The notes: generated by a model from the sequence alone, not told the origin. DNA of 64,000 bases from Mycobacteriales bacterium (GCA_035533475.1 DATLTS010000048.1:116308-180307); one strand, 5' to 3'. Numbered from the stretch's first letter, positions 1 to 9,612 are shown. Made by a program: numbers and translations.

Positions 1-22
1 TCATGCCCGTGGGCGCGTACGG

Positions 23-508
23 CTACTGAAGCGCGGCCTCGGCCGCCTCCGGGACCCGCTCGCGATCTGCCGAGTCCAGGAACACGTACCGCTTGAACGA
101 CCAGAACCGGAACATGGTGCCCAGGACCAACCCGACGACATTGGCGGCGACGTTGTCGGCAAGTCGGCTGTGCAGCCCGAGCACGTAGTGCGAGAACCCG
201 AGGCAGGCCTCGGTGATGAGCAGCCCGATCCCGCTGAGCAGGAAGAAGACCCAGAACTCGCGGGCCAGGCCGAGCCGCGCTCGGTGCGAGAACGTCCAGT
301 GCCGGTTGAGGAAGTACGAAGTCGTGGCCGCGGCGATTACCGACAGGGCCTTGCTGGTCAGCGGCCCGATGCCCTCGTGGAGGCAGACGTTGAACAGCGT
401 GACGTCGATGACCAGGGTGAGGATCCCGACCACGCCGAACTTCGCCATCTCGTGGATGAGGGTCTGGAAGCTGGCGTAGAGGCGGCGAATCCCACCCGGA
501 GTTGGCAC
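23..508 (-). CDS. GtrA-like small integral membrane protein
   Basis: About 161 residues with four hydrophobic segments, as in the GtrA/DPMS3 family. Family members are thought to help move polyprenol-linked sugars across the membrane, or to assist a GtrB-type transferase. The conserved start of the first helix (KFGVVG, then LVIDVTLF) and the N-terminal YLNRHWTF motif after helix two are visible. I chose the GTG at 508 because a TATCCT box ends six bases upstream, which fits a leaderless transcript. A longer frame reaches 616 but would overlap the divergent acyl-CoA dehydrogenase gene; a shorter ATG start lies at 448. A GtrB-like partner may be the GT2 gene at 21899-22894. Family assignment is firm; the sugar is unknown. 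Confidence 0.85.
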   Translation of the reverse strand: MPTPGGIRRLYASFQTLIHEMAKFGVVGILTLVIDVTLFNVCLHEGIGPLTSKALSVIAAATTSYFLNRHWTFSHRARLGLAREFWVFFLLSGIGLLITEACLGFSHYVLGLHSRLADNVAANVVGLVLGTMFRFWSFKRYVFLDSADRERVPEAAEAALQ

Positions 509-520
509 TGACTGAGGATA
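509..520 (-). promoter_or_regulatory. Putative leaderless promoter -10 box for the GtrA-like gene
   Basis: Read on the minus strand, TATCCT (520-515) matches TANNNT and is followed by six bases and the GTG start. That spacing puts the transcription start on the G of GTG. No convincing -35 box is seen. Confidence 0.45.
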
Positions 521-582
521 ACGGGCGCCGTGAAAGACTCGGGACCGCCGGAGGGGGTGCCGTCGCCGGTCGAGGAGGATGG

Positions 583-1731
583 ATGGACTTCGGGCTCTCC
601 GACGAGCATGAGGCACTGCGCAAGACCGTGGCGGAGTTCGCCCGCGAGGTGGTGGCGCCCACGGCGGCGGTCCATGACGAGTCCGGGGAGTTCCCCTACG
701 ACGCCGTTCGGCAGATGGGGGAGATGGGGCTGTTCGGGCTTCCCTTCCCGGAGGAGTACGGCGGCATGGGCGGCGACTACTTTGCGCTCTGCCTCGCCAT
801 CGAGGAGCTTGCCCGGGCGGACTCCAGCGTCGCCATCACCCTCGAGGCGGGGGTCGGGCTCGGGGCGATGCCGATCTACCGGTTCGGGACCGAGGAGCAG
901 AGGCGGGAGTGGCTGCCACAGCTCACCAGCGGGCAGGGGCTCGGCGCGTTCGGCCTCACCGAGCCCGGCGGTGGATCCGACGCGGGAGCGATCCGCACCC
1001 GGGCGGAGCTGCGTGATGGCGAGTGGTCGATCGACGGGTCGAAAGCCTTCATCACCAACGCCGGAACCTCCCTCACCCGCCTCGTCACCGTGCTGGCGGC
1101 GACCGGCTTGCGCGCCGACGGGCGCCCCGAACTGTCCAGCTTGATCGTTCCGGTGCCGCGGCCAGGCTTCACCGCGGGACCGAAGTACTCCAAGGTCGGC
1201 TGGCATGCGTCGGACACCCGGGAGCTGGTCTTCGAGGACTGCCGGGTGCCGGAGGCGAACCTGCTCGGTGCGCGCGGCCGTGGCTACGCGAACTTCCTGC
1301 AGACCCTCGACGAGGGGCGGATCGCGATCTCGGCGCTCGCTGTCGGCCTCGCCCAGGCCTGCGTCGACGAGTCGGTGCGCTACGCCAAGGAGCGCATGGC
1401 GTTCGGCCGCCCGATCGCGGCGAACCAGGCGATCGCGTTCAAGATCGCGGACATGGAGATGCGCACGCATGTGGCCCGGCTGGCCTATTACCAGGCTGCC
1501 GGGAGGCTGCTTGCCGGGCAGCCGTTCAAGAAGGAGGCGGCCATCGCGAAGCTCTACAGTTCCGACATCGCGGTCACCAATGCGCGCGAAGCCACCCAGA
1601 TTTTCGGCGGCTACGGGTTCATCAACGAGTTCCCGGTCGCCCGGCACTGGCGTGACGCCAAGATCCTGGAGATCGGCGAGGGCACCTCTGAGGTTCAGCG
1701 CATGCTGATCGCCCGCGAGCTCGGGCTCTGA
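583..1731 (+). CDS. Acyl-CoA dehydrogenase (FadE family)
   Basis: A 382-residue flavoprotein that oxidises acyl-CoA to trans-2-enoyl-CoA and passes electrons to ETF. The family signatures are present: GLTEPGGGSDAG in the FAD-binding middle domain, the AFITN strand, IFGGYGF in the C-terminal helical domain, and EGTSEVQ near the C-terminus, which holds the usual catalytic glutamate position. The ATG at 583 is set by GAGGAGG at 572-578. A frame that opens at 502 has no such site and runs through the divergent promoter. In mycobacteria the syntenic gene is fadE25, beside purE/purK as here. Chain length and branching preference cannot be read from the sequence. Confidence 0.93.
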   Translation: MDFGLSDEHEALRKTVAEFAREVVAPTAAVHDESGEFPYDAVRQMGEMGLFGLPFPEEYGGMGGDYFALCLAIEELARADSSVAITLEAGVGLGAMPIYRFGTEEQRREWLPQLTSGQGLGAFGLTEPGGGSDAGAIRTRAELRDGEWSIDGSKAFITNAGTSLTRLVTVLAATGLRADGRPELSSLIVPVPRPGFTAGPKYSKVGWHASDTRELVFEDCRVPEANLLGARGRGYANFLQTLDEGRIAISALAVGLAQACVDESVRYAKERMAFGRPIAANQAIAFKIADMEMRTHVARLAYYQAAGRLLAGQPFKKEAAIAKLYSSDIAVTNAREATQIFGGYGFINEFPVARHWRDAKILEIGEGTSEVQRMLIARELGL

Positions 1732-1744
1732 GCCGGGGACCGGC

Positions 1745-2881
1745 GTGCCGCACCCGGTCACCGGCCTGCCCGTCGTCGGGATGATCGGCGCCGGTCAGCT
1801 CGCCCGGATGACCCAGGAGGCGGCCGGCGCCCTGGGGCTCACCCTCGCGGTCCTTGCCGAGCGGGCCGAGGACGGAGCCGCCCTGGTCACACCAGACCTC
1901 ACCCTGGGAGCACCGGACGACGCTGACCGGGTCCTCGAGTTCGCCGGTCGCTGCGACGTCGTCACGTTCGACCACGAGCATGTGCCGGCCGACCTGGTGC
2001 GCGCGATCGAGGCGGCCGGCACGCCGACCCGACCCGGTGCGGCGGCCCTGGTGCACGCGCAGGACAAGAAACGAATGCGCGAATCGCTGTCCCGGCTGGG
2101 TCTTCCGGTCCCGGACTGGGCGGTGGCCGACGGGCCGTCGGCGGTGGCGCGGTTCGCCGGACGCACCGGCTGGCCGGTCGTCGTTAAACGGCCACGCGGC
2201 GGCTACGACGGCCGCGGTGTCTTCGTCGCTCACGGGCCGGGCGACGTCCCCGATGGCCCGTGGCCCCTGCTGGTGGAGGAGCTGGTTGCGGTGCGCCGCG
2301 AGCTGGCGGCGGTCCTCGCCCGTCGGCCTTCGGGGCAGCTGGCCGCGTGGCCCGTCGTCGAGACCGTGCAGCGGGACGGTGTCTGTGTGGAAGTCCTCGC
2401 CCCCGCACCGGATCTGCCCGCCGATACCGCACAGGCAGCGCTGGAGATAGCGACGCGGATCGCCGTCGACCTCGACGTGGCGGGGGTCCTGGCCGTCGAG
2501 CTGTTCGAGACCTCGACCGGTCTGCTCGTCAACGAGCTCGCCATGCGGCCGCACAACTCCGGACACTGGTCCATAGACGGGGCGGTCACCTCCCAGTTCG
2601 AGCAGCATCTGCGGGCCGTCCTGGACTGGCCGCTCGGCGACCCGTCCCCGCGGGCGCCCTGGATCGCGATGGTCAACGTTCTGGGCGGGCATGGCACCGA
2701 CCTCGCGGCCGCGCTCCCCGTGGTGCTCGGGACCGATCCCGGACTGCGGGTGCACCTGTACGGCAAGCTCGGTCGTCCGGGCCGCAAGCTCGGCCATGTC
2801 ACGGCGTTCGGGCCGGATCTGGCGGTGGTGAGGGAGCGCGCCCGCCGTGGCGCGGCCCGGTTGACAGGGGAGGCGACATGA
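1745..2881 (+). CDS. purK: N5-carboxyaminoimidazole ribonucleotide synthase
   Basis: A 378-residue ATP-grasp enzyme of purine synthesis. It carboxylates AIR with ATP and bicarbonate to give N5-CAIR. The N-terminal [10 protein letters not shown] loop, the ATP-grasp lysine region [14 protein letters not shown] and the late [16 protein letters not shown] motif are all present. The start is GTG, 13 bases after the acyl-CoA dehydrogenase stop. Its stop overlaps the purE start (ATGA), so the two are translated together. Length is normal for the family. Confidence 0.96.
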   Translation: MPHPVTGLPVVGMIGAGQLARMTQEAAGALGLTLAVLAERAEDGAALVTPDLTLGAPDDADRVLEFAGRCDVVTFDHEHVPADLVRAIEAAGTPTRPGAAALVHAQDKKRMRESLSRLGLPVPDWAVADGPSAVARFAGRTGWPVVVKRPRGGYDGRGVFVAHGPGDVPDGPWPLLVEELVAVRRELAAVLARRPSGQLAAWPVVETVQRDGVCVEVLAPAPDLPADTAQAALEIATRIAVDLDVAGVLAVELFETSTGLLVNELAMRPHNSGHWSIDGAVTSQFEQHLRAVLDWPLGDPSPRAPWIAMVNVLGGHGTDLAAALPVVLGTDPGLRVHLYGKLGRPGRKLGHVTAFGPDLAVVRERARRGAARLTGEAT

Positions 2882-3375
2882 GTGCACCGCGGGTAGGGAT
2901 CGTCATGGGCAGCGACTCGGACTGGCCGACGATGGAGCCGGCCGCGACCGCTCTGGCCGAGTTCGACGTGGCGTGCGAAGTGCGGGTGGTATCCGCGCAC
3001 CGCACGCCACGGGACATGCTCGACTACGGATCCGCGGCGGTCGGGCGCGGGTTGCAGGTGCTCGTGGCCGGCGCCGGCGGGGCCGCGCACCTGCCCGGGA
3101 TGCTGGCCTCCGTCACGCCGCTCCCGGTGGTCGGCGTACCCGTCCCGCTGCGTCACCTCGACGGGCTGGATTCGCTGCTGTCGATGGTCCAGATGCCGGC
3201 CGGCGTGCCGGTGGCCACGGTGGCTATCGCCGGCGCCAGGAACGCGGGTCTGCTGGCGGTTCGGATCCTCGCGGTCTCCGATCCGGCCCTGAGCGCTCGG
3301 ATGCTCGACTTCCAGTCGGAGCTGGCCAACGCCGCGCGGGAGAAGGACGCCGGGCTGCGCGGGCCGACGGCCTGA
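2878..3375 (+). CDS. purE: N5-carboxyaminoimidazole ribonucleotide mutase
   Basis: A 165-residue class I PurE that converts N5-CAIR to CAIR, the step after PurK. The substrate loop GSDSDWPTM near the N-terminus and the catalytic SAHRTP motif are intact, as is the [10 protein letters not shown] loop. The ATG overlaps the purK stop by four bases (ATGA). The gene ends 14 bases before the convergent stop of the UDP-glucose dehydrogenase gene. Confidence 0.96.
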   Translation: MSAPRVGIVMGSDSDWPTMEPAATALAEFDVACEVRVVSAHRTPRDMLDYGSAAVGRGLQVLVAGAGGAAHLPGMLASVTPLPVVGVPVPLRHLDGLDSLLSMVQMPAGVPVATVAIAGARNAGLLAVRILAVSDPALSARMLDFQSELANAAREKDAGLRGPTA

Positions 3376-3389
3376 GCCGCCCGGCCGGG

Positions 3390-4718
3390 TCAGGGGCGCC
3401 CGAGCGCCCGATAGGTCCAGCCGGCGGCGCGCCACTGCGCCGGGTCCAGGGCGTTGCGGCCGTCGAGGAGGCGCCGTTGCCGCACCACCGCACCGAGGAC
3501 GTCCGGGTCGATGTCGCGGAATTCCCGCCATTCGGTGAGCAGGAGCACGACGTCCGCGTCCTGCGCCACGGCCATCGTCGAGTCGGCGTAGCCCAGCTCC
3601 GGGTGCTGGCGCCGCGCGTTGCCGAGCGCGGCCGGATCGTAGACGGACACCGTCGCGCCGAGCCGTTGCAGGGACGCGGCCACGTCCAGTGCCGGGGAGT
3701 CCCGGATGTCGTCGGAGTTGGGCTTGAAGGCGGCGCCGAGTACGGCCACCCGGGCCCGGTCGACCTGCCCACCGAGCACCTCGACGGCCAGGTCGACCAT
3801 CCGGGCCCGGCGACGCAGGTTGATCGCGTCGATCTCCCGGAGGAACGCGACCGCGGGTTCGACCCCGAGTTCCTCGGCCCGGGCCATGAATGCGCGGATG
3901 TCCTTCGGCAGGCAGCCACCCCCGAACCCCAGGCCGGCGTGCAGGAAGCGACCGCCGATCCGGGTGTCGAAGGACAGCGCCTCGGACAGCTTCGTGACGT
4001 CGGCGTGGATCGCCTCACACACCTCTGCCATTGCGTTGATGAAGGAGATCTTGGTGGCGAGGAAGGCATTCGCGGCAACCTTGACCAGCTGCGCGGTGGC
4101 GAAGTCACAGACGACGACCGGGGTGCCGCCGTCGATGATCGGAGCGTAGGCGGTCCGCAGCACGCCCTCCGCGTGCGCCGAGCGGACACCGAACACCAGC
4201 CGGTCCGGATGCAGCGTGTCCTCTACCGCGAAGCCTTCACGAAGGAACTCCGGGTTCCACGCGAGCTCCACCTCGTCCCCCGCCGGGGCGGCGGCGCGGA
4301 GCGCGTCGGCCATCCGCTCGGCGGTCCCCGCCGGAACGGTCGACTTGCCGACCACGAGGCACGGGCGACTCAGGAGCGGCGCCAGTCCGGCGACCGCTGC
4401 GTCCACGTGCCGTAGGTCGGCGCCGTATCCGTCGTCCCGCTGCGGAGTTCCGACGCAGACGAAGTGGATGTCGCCGAACTCGGCCACCTCGGCGTAGCTA
4501 GTGGTGAACCGCAGGCGGCCGGCATCCACATTCTTCCGGAGCACCGCCTCCAGGCCCGGCTCGAAGAACGGCACCTCGCCGGCGGCGAGCCGGGCGACCT
4601 TGGTCGCGTCGACGTCCATGCCGAGCACCTCGAAGCCGAGCTCGGCCATGCACGCCGCGTGGGTTGCGCCGAGGTAGCCCGTTCCGACGACGGTGAGACG
4701 GGGGCGGCCGGGAGTCAC
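3390..4718 (-). CDS. ugd: UDP-glucose 6-dehydrogenase
   Basis: A 442-residue NAD-dependent enzyme that oxidises UDP-glucose twice to UDP-glucuronate, a precursor for acidic surface sugars. The Rossmann loop VGTGYLG (residues 11-17), the STVPAGT segment and the catalytic cysteine in GFGGGCLPKD (Cys269) are visible, so the enzyme should be active. The start is GTG at 4718. A TAGCAT box on the minus strand at 4759-4754 is a plausible -10 about 30 bases upstream of the coding region. It stands alone between purE and a divergent secreted protein, at the edge of the glycan region it would serve. Confidence 0.93.
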   Translation of the reverse strand: MTPGRPRLTVVGTGYLGATHAACMAELGFEVLGMDVDATKVARLAAGEVPFFEPGLEAVLRKNVDAGRLRFTTSYAEVAEFGDIHFVCVGTPQRDDGYGADLRHVDAAVAGLAPLLSRPCLVVGKSTVPAGTAERMADALRAAAPAGDEVELAWNPEFLREGFAVEDTLHPDRLVFGVRSAHAEGVLRTAYAPIIDGGTPVVVCDFATAQLVKVAANAFLATKISFINAMAEVCEAIHADVTKLSEALSFDTRIGGRFLHAGLGFGGGCLPKDIRAFMARAEELGVEPAVAFLREIDAINLRRRARMVDLAVEVLGGQVDRARVAVLGAAFKPNSDDIRDSPALDVAASLQRLGATVSVYDPAALGNARRQHPELGYADSTMAVAQDADVVLLLTEWREFRDIDPDVLGAVVRQRRLLDGRNALDPAQWRAAGWTYRALGRP

Positions 4719-4829
4719 GGGAGAGGCCTTCGGGTCAGGCAGCGGGGACAGCCGATGCTAGCCGGGTGGATACGCGGCGAGCCTGCCGATCCAGCTCCGG
4801 CCGGGCTCGATGTCCGGCAAACTGGCCGG

Positions 4830-5918
4830 ATGGGCCTTCGACTGGTTGCGGCGGGCTGCGCCGCGGTCCTGTTCGCCGGGATCGTGGCCGCCGCGGCGGA
4901 CGGACAGTCCGCGGGCCCCGGCCCTTCGGTTGCGGCCCGGTCCCGGGCGTCCCGGGCGGCGCACAACCCAGTCCCGCCGATGCCCCGGGTCCCGCGGGCC
5001 GCCCCCGCTCCCCGGGCGGCTCGCCTGCTCTACCCGTTGCCGGCGCGGGCGGTCCAACCGGAGCCGTGCCCGGCCCCGCCGATCCCGCTGGGGCCGGCCG
5101 GCCCGCCGCTGGGACCCCCACGGGTCGCCGAGTCGGCGATCCCGTGGCCCGCCCTCCCACCGCGGCGCCACGTCGACCTGACTCCGATCCTCGGCAAGGG
5201 CATCTGGTTGACCCTGTGGCCCGGGTCGACGCTGGACCCGGCGCGGGTGGTCGCCCAGGCACGTGCCGCCGGGCTGACGCAGCTGTGGGTGCGCACCGGA
5301 GGGAGCGATCAGGGCTTCTACGGGCGCCGGGACCTGGCCGGGTTGCTCCCCGCGGCTCACCGGGCCGGGCTCGCGGTCATCGCCTGGGACTTCCCGCATC
5401 TGTCCGACCCGGCCGCCGATGCCCGCCGCGCGCTGGCGGCGGCCCGACTCGGGGTGGACGGCTTCAGCGCGGATATCGAGACCACCGCCGAGCGCACCTA
5501 TCTGACCGCGCGTCGGGTGGCTTACTACCTGGCCCTGGTCCGCGCCGAGGTCGGCTCGCTCCCGGTGATCGCTACCGTGCCGCGGCCGACCGCGGAACGG
5601 CTGCGCACGTACCCCTACGCCGCCGAGGCGCCGTACGTGGACGTCTTTGCGCCGATGGTCTACTGGTCGTGCACCGAACCGGGCGCCGCGGTCGCGGGCG
5701 CGATCACGGCCTTGGCCCGGCTGCGGCCGGTGGCTCCGATCGGTCAGGCCTACGACATGGGCTCGGAGGGCGGCCGGCACGGTTTGCCCTCCGCGGCCGA
5801 AACCTGGCGCTTCCTCGACGTCGCCCGGCGGATGGGTGCCATCGGCGCGAGTCTTTACGACTACGAGAGCAGCGGGCCGCAGAGTTGGCGCGCGCTGGCT
5901 GCCTACCCCTGGCCCTGA
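4830..5918 (+). CDS. Secreted TIM-barrel (glycoside-hydrolase-like) protein
   Basis: About 362 residues. A hydrophobic signal segment (roughly residues 4-24) is followed by a long proline/alanine-rich stretch and then a folded domain from about residue 110. That domain carries alternating strands typical of a glycosidase barrel: GIWLTLW, QLWVRTGG, GLAVIAWDF, GFSADIETT, VFAPMVYWS and GASLYDYES. The acidic pair in SADIETT lies where barrel hydrolases often keep their acid/base, but I cannot assign a substrate. VAAGC near the N-terminus resembles a lipobox but is too close to the start. It runs convergent to the TIGR03089 gene with only two bases between stops. It may trim cell-wall or capsule polysaccharide; that is inference. 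Confidence 0.72.
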   Translation: MGLRLVAAGCAAVLFAGIVAAAADGQSAGPGPSVAARSRASRAAHNPVPPMPRVPRAAPAPRAARLLYPLPARAVQPEPCPAPPIPLGPAGPPLGPPRVAESAIPWPALPPRRHVDLTPILGKGIWLTLWPGSTLDPARVVAQARAAGLTQLWVRTGGSDQGFYGRRDLAGLLPAAHRAGLAVIAWDFPHLSDPAADARRALAAARLGVDGFSADIETTAERTYLTARRVAYYLALVRAEVGSLPVIATVPRPTAERLRTYPYAAEAPYVDVFAPMVYWSCTEPGAAVAGAITALARLRPVAPIGQAYDMGSEGGRHGLPSAAETWRFLDVARRMGAIGASLYDYESSGPQSWRALAAYPWP

Positions 5919-5920
5919 TC

Positions 5921-6691
5921 TCAGCCCAACCGGCGGAGGCCGTCGATGTCGACGCCTGCGGCCGCCGTGATCCGCTCGGGCCGGACCAGGCGGGCGAGCC
6001 ACGCCCGGTCCGCGCCCGGGGCGAGCACGATGCCGGACCGGCCCGCGAGTGGGCCGAGGAGACCGGCCCGGAGCCCGGGCAGGGTCGCGTAGTCCAGCGC
6101 GCAGAGCACCCGGTCCGCCGGACCGAGCCCGAGCTCGGTGGCGGCGGAGCTCGCCTCGTCGGCCAGGTCGGTCGCGGTCCAGAGTCGCTCGCCCAGGTCG
6201 AGCACCGCGGCCTCCGGCCCGGCCTCCGCGCCGAACTGGTCGGCCTGCCCGAGGACCTCGGCCGCGTAGTCCGTGACGCCGGCCGGCGGGTCGGTGAGCG
6301 GCTTCCCGAATGGACGCAGCGACACGCCGAGAACCGCGCCGTCCCCGGGGACGGCCCGCGCCTCCGCGAGCCGCTCGGCCGCCGCGATGACGAGTGCGCC
6401 TCGGCGATCCGGGGTGGTGCCGGCCGCCCAGACCCGGGTTCGCAGACCAACCGCCCAGCAGCCGAGCAGGAGGACGGCGGTCTGCCAGTGCAGCGGCAGG
6501 AGGAGGTCGGCGCGGTCACCTTCGTCGAGGCCGAGCTCGTCCCGGAGGAGGTTCGCCGACTTGGCCACCCAGTTGTGGGTGGTGACCCGGGACAGTTCGG
6601 TGCGCTCGCCGGTGTCCGCCCGGTAGTAGGTGAGCAGCGGCCGACCGGGATCCTCACCGACCGCCGCGGTGAGGATCCGGTACGGGGTCAT
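5921..6691 (-). CDS. TIGR03089 family protein (actinobacterial, adenylation-enzyme-like fragment)
   Basis: A 256-residue protein resembling the N-terminal part of AMP-binding enzymes, for example LLTYYRADTGERTELSR, but without the full ATP-binding core. This family is actinobacterial and its role is unknown. Its ATG overlaps the LCP gene stop (ATGA), so it is the second gene of a two-gene operon. The same pair, Rv3267-Rv3268, occurs in M. tuberculosis, which supports the call. Any enzymatic role would be a guess. Confidence 0.85.
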   Translation of the reverse strand: MTPYRILTAAVGEDPGRPLLTYYRADTGERTELSRVTTHNWVAKSANLLRDELGLDEGDRADLLLPLHWQTAVLLLGCWAVGLRTRVWAAGTTPDRRGALVIAAAERLAEARAVPGDGAVLGVSLRPFGKPLTDPPAGVTDYAAEVLGQADQFGAEAGPEAAVLDLGERLWTATDLADEASSAATELGLGPADRVLCALDYATLPGLRAGLLGPLAGRSGIVLAPGADRAWLARLVRPERITAAAGVDIDGLRRLG

Positions 6692-8190
6692 GGAGCGCAG
6701 GACAGGCTGGCCGCGGTGGCACTGTTGATCCCCGTGGCGGGCGGGCTCGACGTCGCGGGGGAAGGGACGGTGGTGTCGATGCTGACCGCGTGCGCCCCGC
6801 TGTAGCCGCTGCCGAGGACGAGTCTGACGTCGCTGCCGAGCGATGGGTCGGCCCGCAGCGTGGAACCGGGGACGGCCGCGGCCAGGGTCCGGGCCGAGTC
6901 GGCCCGGGTCGGGCCGTAGTAGACCACGCTGGCGGCTCCGACCTGCGACGGGTTGGTGCCTACCGACACCACGTTGAAGCCGACCCGGGACAGGTCGCTG
7001 CTGGCACGGTGCGCGAGCCCGTTGATCGTGGTGCCGTTCTCGACCTCCACTCGGATCGACGAGGGCGCGACTATGAGTTTCGTCGGGACCGTCGCTCCCG
7101 GCCGGGAGCGGCCGGGCGATGTCGAGTTGCTGTTCTTCAACGCCGCGAACAGCGCGGCGTCCTTGGCCGGGTCCAGCAGGACTACGGACCCGATGCCCGG
7201 GACGAACCCGTTGGAGAGGGCGAACGGGAGCGTGACGAATGTGACATGGGCCGGATCCAGGTGGCGCATCCGCTCGGCGAAGTTGCGTATGTCGTCGAAG
7301 GAGAGCGCGCTGTCCACGGTGACCGCGCTGGTGAGCGCCCCGAGGAAGGCGTTGAGCTTGAACGGGTTGAGCAGAGTCCCGGCGCTCTCCACCTTCTTGA
7401 GCACCACCGACAGGAAGTACTTCTGGTCGTCGATCCGGGAGATGTCCTGGTTGGCGAAGGTGTGCCGGTCCCGGACGAAGGCGAGCGCCTGCCGGCCGTC
7501 GATGTGGTGGACCCCGGCGCTGAGGAAGTCCCCGCTGTCGTGGTCGGCGCGGCTGGTCTTCACGCACACCGTGATCCCGCCGAGCGCGTTGACCATGTTC
7601 TGGAAGCCGGTGAAGTCGATCTGCACGTAGTGGTCGATACGAAGCCCGGACATCTGCTCGATGGTCGCCTCGAGCAGGCCGGCGTTCCCCGCGGGCAGGT
7701 TGCCCTCCGAGAACGCAGAGTTGATCTTGTTCATGTGCGCCGGGGTCCCGTGCCAGGCCGGGATCTCGACGTAGGAGTCCCGCGGGAACGAGACCACGAC
7801 GATCTTTCCGGAGCCGGGCGGGATGTGCACGAGCAGGGACGTGTCGGAGCGCGCGCCGCTGACGTAGGTAGCCGATCCCGGCGCCGCATTGAAGTTCCCG
7901 TTGCCGCCGCCGCGGCTGTCCGAGCCGACCAGCAGGAAGTTCACCGACCCGTCGGCGGCCGCCTGCGGGGACTTGAAGCCCGGGATGCCCGTGAAGATCC
8001 GGGTCAGGTTCGCGTCGTAGTAGCGGACGAGCACGTAACCGGAGGTGCTCACGACCAGGACGGCGGCAGAGGCGATGCCCGCCAGCCAGGCGAAACGGCG
8101 CGACCACCGGCTGCGCGGGCGGGTGGGGCGGAGCCATGGCCCGCGGGGATCCAGGTGCGGCGGCAGCCCGCGCGGTGCCGTCGTGGTCAC
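6688..8190 (-). CDS. LytR-CpsA-Psr (LCP) family cell-wall glycopolymer ligase
   Basis: A 500-residue membrane protein. One transmembrane helix at about residues 33-54 follows a basic N-terminus. The extracytoplasmic LCP domain (about 85-250) includes DSRGGGNG, DTSLLVHIPP, VVSFPRDSYVEIP and the late FVRDRHTF segment with its arginines. A LytR_C domain occupies about 370-485 (IRVEVENGT, then a GYSG-containing end). LCP proteins transfer polyprenol-linked glycans to peptidoglycan; the mycobacterial ortholog by position (CpsA, Rv3267) acts on arabinogalactan. The GTG start at 8190 has GAGGAGG eight bases upstream. It lies directly before the glycan island, which suits a role in attaching its product. 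Confidence 0.93.
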   Translation of the reverse strand: MTTTAPRGLPPHLDPRGPWLRPTRPRSRWSRRFAWLAGIASAAVLVVSTSGYVLVRYYDANLTRIFTGIPGFKSPQAAADGSVNFLLVGSDSRGGGNGNFNAAPGSATYVSGARSDTSLLVHIPPGSGKIVVVSFPRDSYVEIPAWHGTPAHMNKINSAFSEGNLPAGNAGLLEATIEQMSGLRIDHYVQIDFTGFQNMVNALGGITVCVKTSRADHDSGDFLSAGVHHIDGRQALAFVRDRHTFANQDISRIDDQKYFLSVVLKKVESAGTLLNPFKLNAFLGALTSAVTVDSALSFDDIRNFAERMRHLDPAHVTFVTLPFALSNGFVPGIGSVVLLDPAKDAALFAALKNSNSTSPGRSRPGATVPTKLIVAPSSIRVEVENGTTINGLAHRASSDLSRVGFNVVSVGTNPSQVGAASVVYYGPTRADSARTLAAAVPGSTLRADPSLGSDVRLVLGSGYSGAHAVSIDTTVPSPATSSPPATGINSATAASLSCAP

Positions 8191-8338
8191 GGGCCGATCC
8201 TCCTCGGTCTGGCGCGACGACGTTCCTCCCCGCTCCAGGGACGTCGACGCGGCAGGAAAGGTTGTCCGGGAACTCGGCGGCTCGGTGGCCAGTCCGGCCT
8301 GCCCTCCAGGATACCCGGGCGAGGTCGGCTCCCAAAGA

Positions 8339-9322
8339 TCAGTCCCGGCGCCTCAGCCAGATCGAGCCGCCGCCGTTTTCCAGCATCCGGGGGAGCTCGT
8401 TTCGGATCAGGTCGCGGTGAGTTACAAAGAGCCAGTCGTTGAACAGGACGATCTCGTACTGGTCGTTGAACAGCAGGAAGGCGTGGAGCAGGTAGGCCTC
8501 GCTCCACGCCCGGCCTTCCTCGATCCAGATCTGCGGGTACTCGAACGGATAGAAGATGTCGTGGATGTGGACGAAGACCCCCGGCGGCACGCTCGGGAGC
8601 ACCCGGGTGATGAGGAAGTGTGCGTCGCTGCCGACCTTGACCACATGCGAGCAGTCGATGAAGAGCACGTCGCCGGCGGAGAGTTCGGCGTAGAGCTCCA
8701 GCGGAGCCTGCTGAACACCATGGCCGATGACCCGCACGCCGTCGTTCGGTCGGAGTAACCGGTCCAGAATCTCCGGATACGGCTCGACGCAGGTGACCTT
8801 CAGTGAGCCCCCCAGGTGCTCCTCGCTGACGTCCAGTGCGAGCGCGGTCGTCCAGCCACTGCCCACCTCGAGGTATCGCGAAGGTCGCAGATGCCGAAGC
8901 ATCGCGTAGAGCATGAGCGCGTCGCCCCTACCGAAGGACGGGTTGTCCAGGTAGTAGCGGGCCGTCGGCTGCCGTTCGAACGGGAAGTCGGCTTGCCGGG
9001 CGAGTGGGGCGAGTTGTGCGAACAGCGCGAGCTGGGCGTCGGCATTGAGGTCGAGCCCCGGAAGCTCCTGTCGCTGATCGAAGATCCGGCCGGCGTCGCG
9101 AGCGACCTCGTCGAGGTCGGGAATCGGTGAGTAGAAGTGGCCCGGCGGCGCCCAGCGCAGGAACGGCGCGTCGGGGTGGGCCAGGTGGTAGTTGCCCAGC
9201 GCCGCCAGCTTCGCCTGGAGCTCCTCGATCTCCGCGCTGCGGCGAACCGAGCGGATCGCTCCGTCCAAGCCGGACAACCGGGCTATCCGCCGCGCGGCGG
9301 CCCGCGCCCGCCGCTCCGCCAC
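8339..9322 (-). CDS. SAM-dependent methyltransferase (Methyltransf_24 type)
   Basis: About 327 residues. An N-terminal basic and helical part precedes a class I methyltransferase fold: YLEVGSGWTTA is motif I, KVTCVEPYP motif II, DVLFIDCSH motif IV, and FVHIHDIFYPFEYP carries the later histidines. The frame opens upstream to 9694, but GTG at 9322 has AAGGAGG five bases away, and the upstream extension is low-complexity and overlaps repeats. Proteins like this methylate sugars or small molecules in glycan clusters. The substrate is unknown. It is divergent from the GT-C gene at 9655. Confidence 0.83.
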   Translation of the reverse strand: MAERRARAAARRIARLSGLDGAIRSVRRSAEIEELQAKLAALGNYHLAHPDAPFLRWAPPGHFYSPIPDLDEVARDAGRIFDQRQELPGLDLNADAQLALFAQLAPLARQADFPFERQPTARYYLDNPSFGRGDALMLYAMLRHLRPSRYLEVGSGWTTALALDVSEEHLGGSLKVTCVEPYPEILDRLLRPNDGVRVIGHGVQQAPLELYAELSAGDVLFIDCSHVVKVGSDAHFLITRVLPSVPPGVFVHIHDIFYPFEYPQIWIEEGRAWSEAYLLHAFLLFNDQYEIVLFNDWLFVTHRDLIRNELPRMLENGGGSIWLRRRD

Positions 9323-9612
9323 GCTGGCCTCCTTGTCGTTCTCCGCGCCGGTCTCCCACCGGCCGAGTGCCCAGCCTGCCGTCCCGGGCCGTGCGGGGCA
9401 AACGGGCCGGACCGAGTGGGCGGTCTTGCTCGAACGCCACGCTCCGAGTGGGCGGTTCGCCCCGGGCCGAACGCCCACTCGCGCCCGGCTGGGTTCCGCC
9501 GGGACGGGTGCCGCGATCCCGGGGCCGCGGCCGGGCCGGGACAGGGTCCCGCCCGGGATCCGCTGTGGAGATTCGCCTTCCTGCGCTCGCCGCCTACTGG
9601 GCGCGGGCGCAC
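9323..9612. other. Divergent intergenic region with inverted repeats
   Basis: About 300 bases between the methyltransferase start and the promoter of the GT-C gene. Apart from the repeat element at 9413-9481 I see no gene in it. Long open frames cross it on both strands, but they are shadows with poor codon structure. Confidence 0.6.
9413..9481. repeat. Dispersed inverted-repeat element, copy A (double)
   Basis: Two tandem units. The second has arms CGAGTGGGCGGTTCG (9445-9459) and CGAACGCCCACTCG (9468-9481), which pair with one bulged base around an eight-base loop. The first begins CGAGTGGGCGGTC at 9413 with a decayed right arm. The 13-base core CGAGTGGGCGGTT recurs exactly at 59851. Confidence 0.65.

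Noticed and set aside
1-4. CAT at 2-4 as the start of a minus-strand gene leaving the window
   Set aside because: Only one codon would be inside the window, so nothing supports it.
358-1761. A 467-codon minus-strand frame opposite the acyl-CoA dehydrogenase
   Set aside because: It is antisense to a gene with clear motifs, has low-complexity Arg/Gly/Pro content, and is a typical high-GC shadow. Many similar long antisense frames across the window were left out for the same reason.
4839-4859. Lipobox in the secreted TIM-barrel protein (VAAGC)
   Set aside because: The cysteine would be at about residue 10, too close to the start for a lipoprotein signal.
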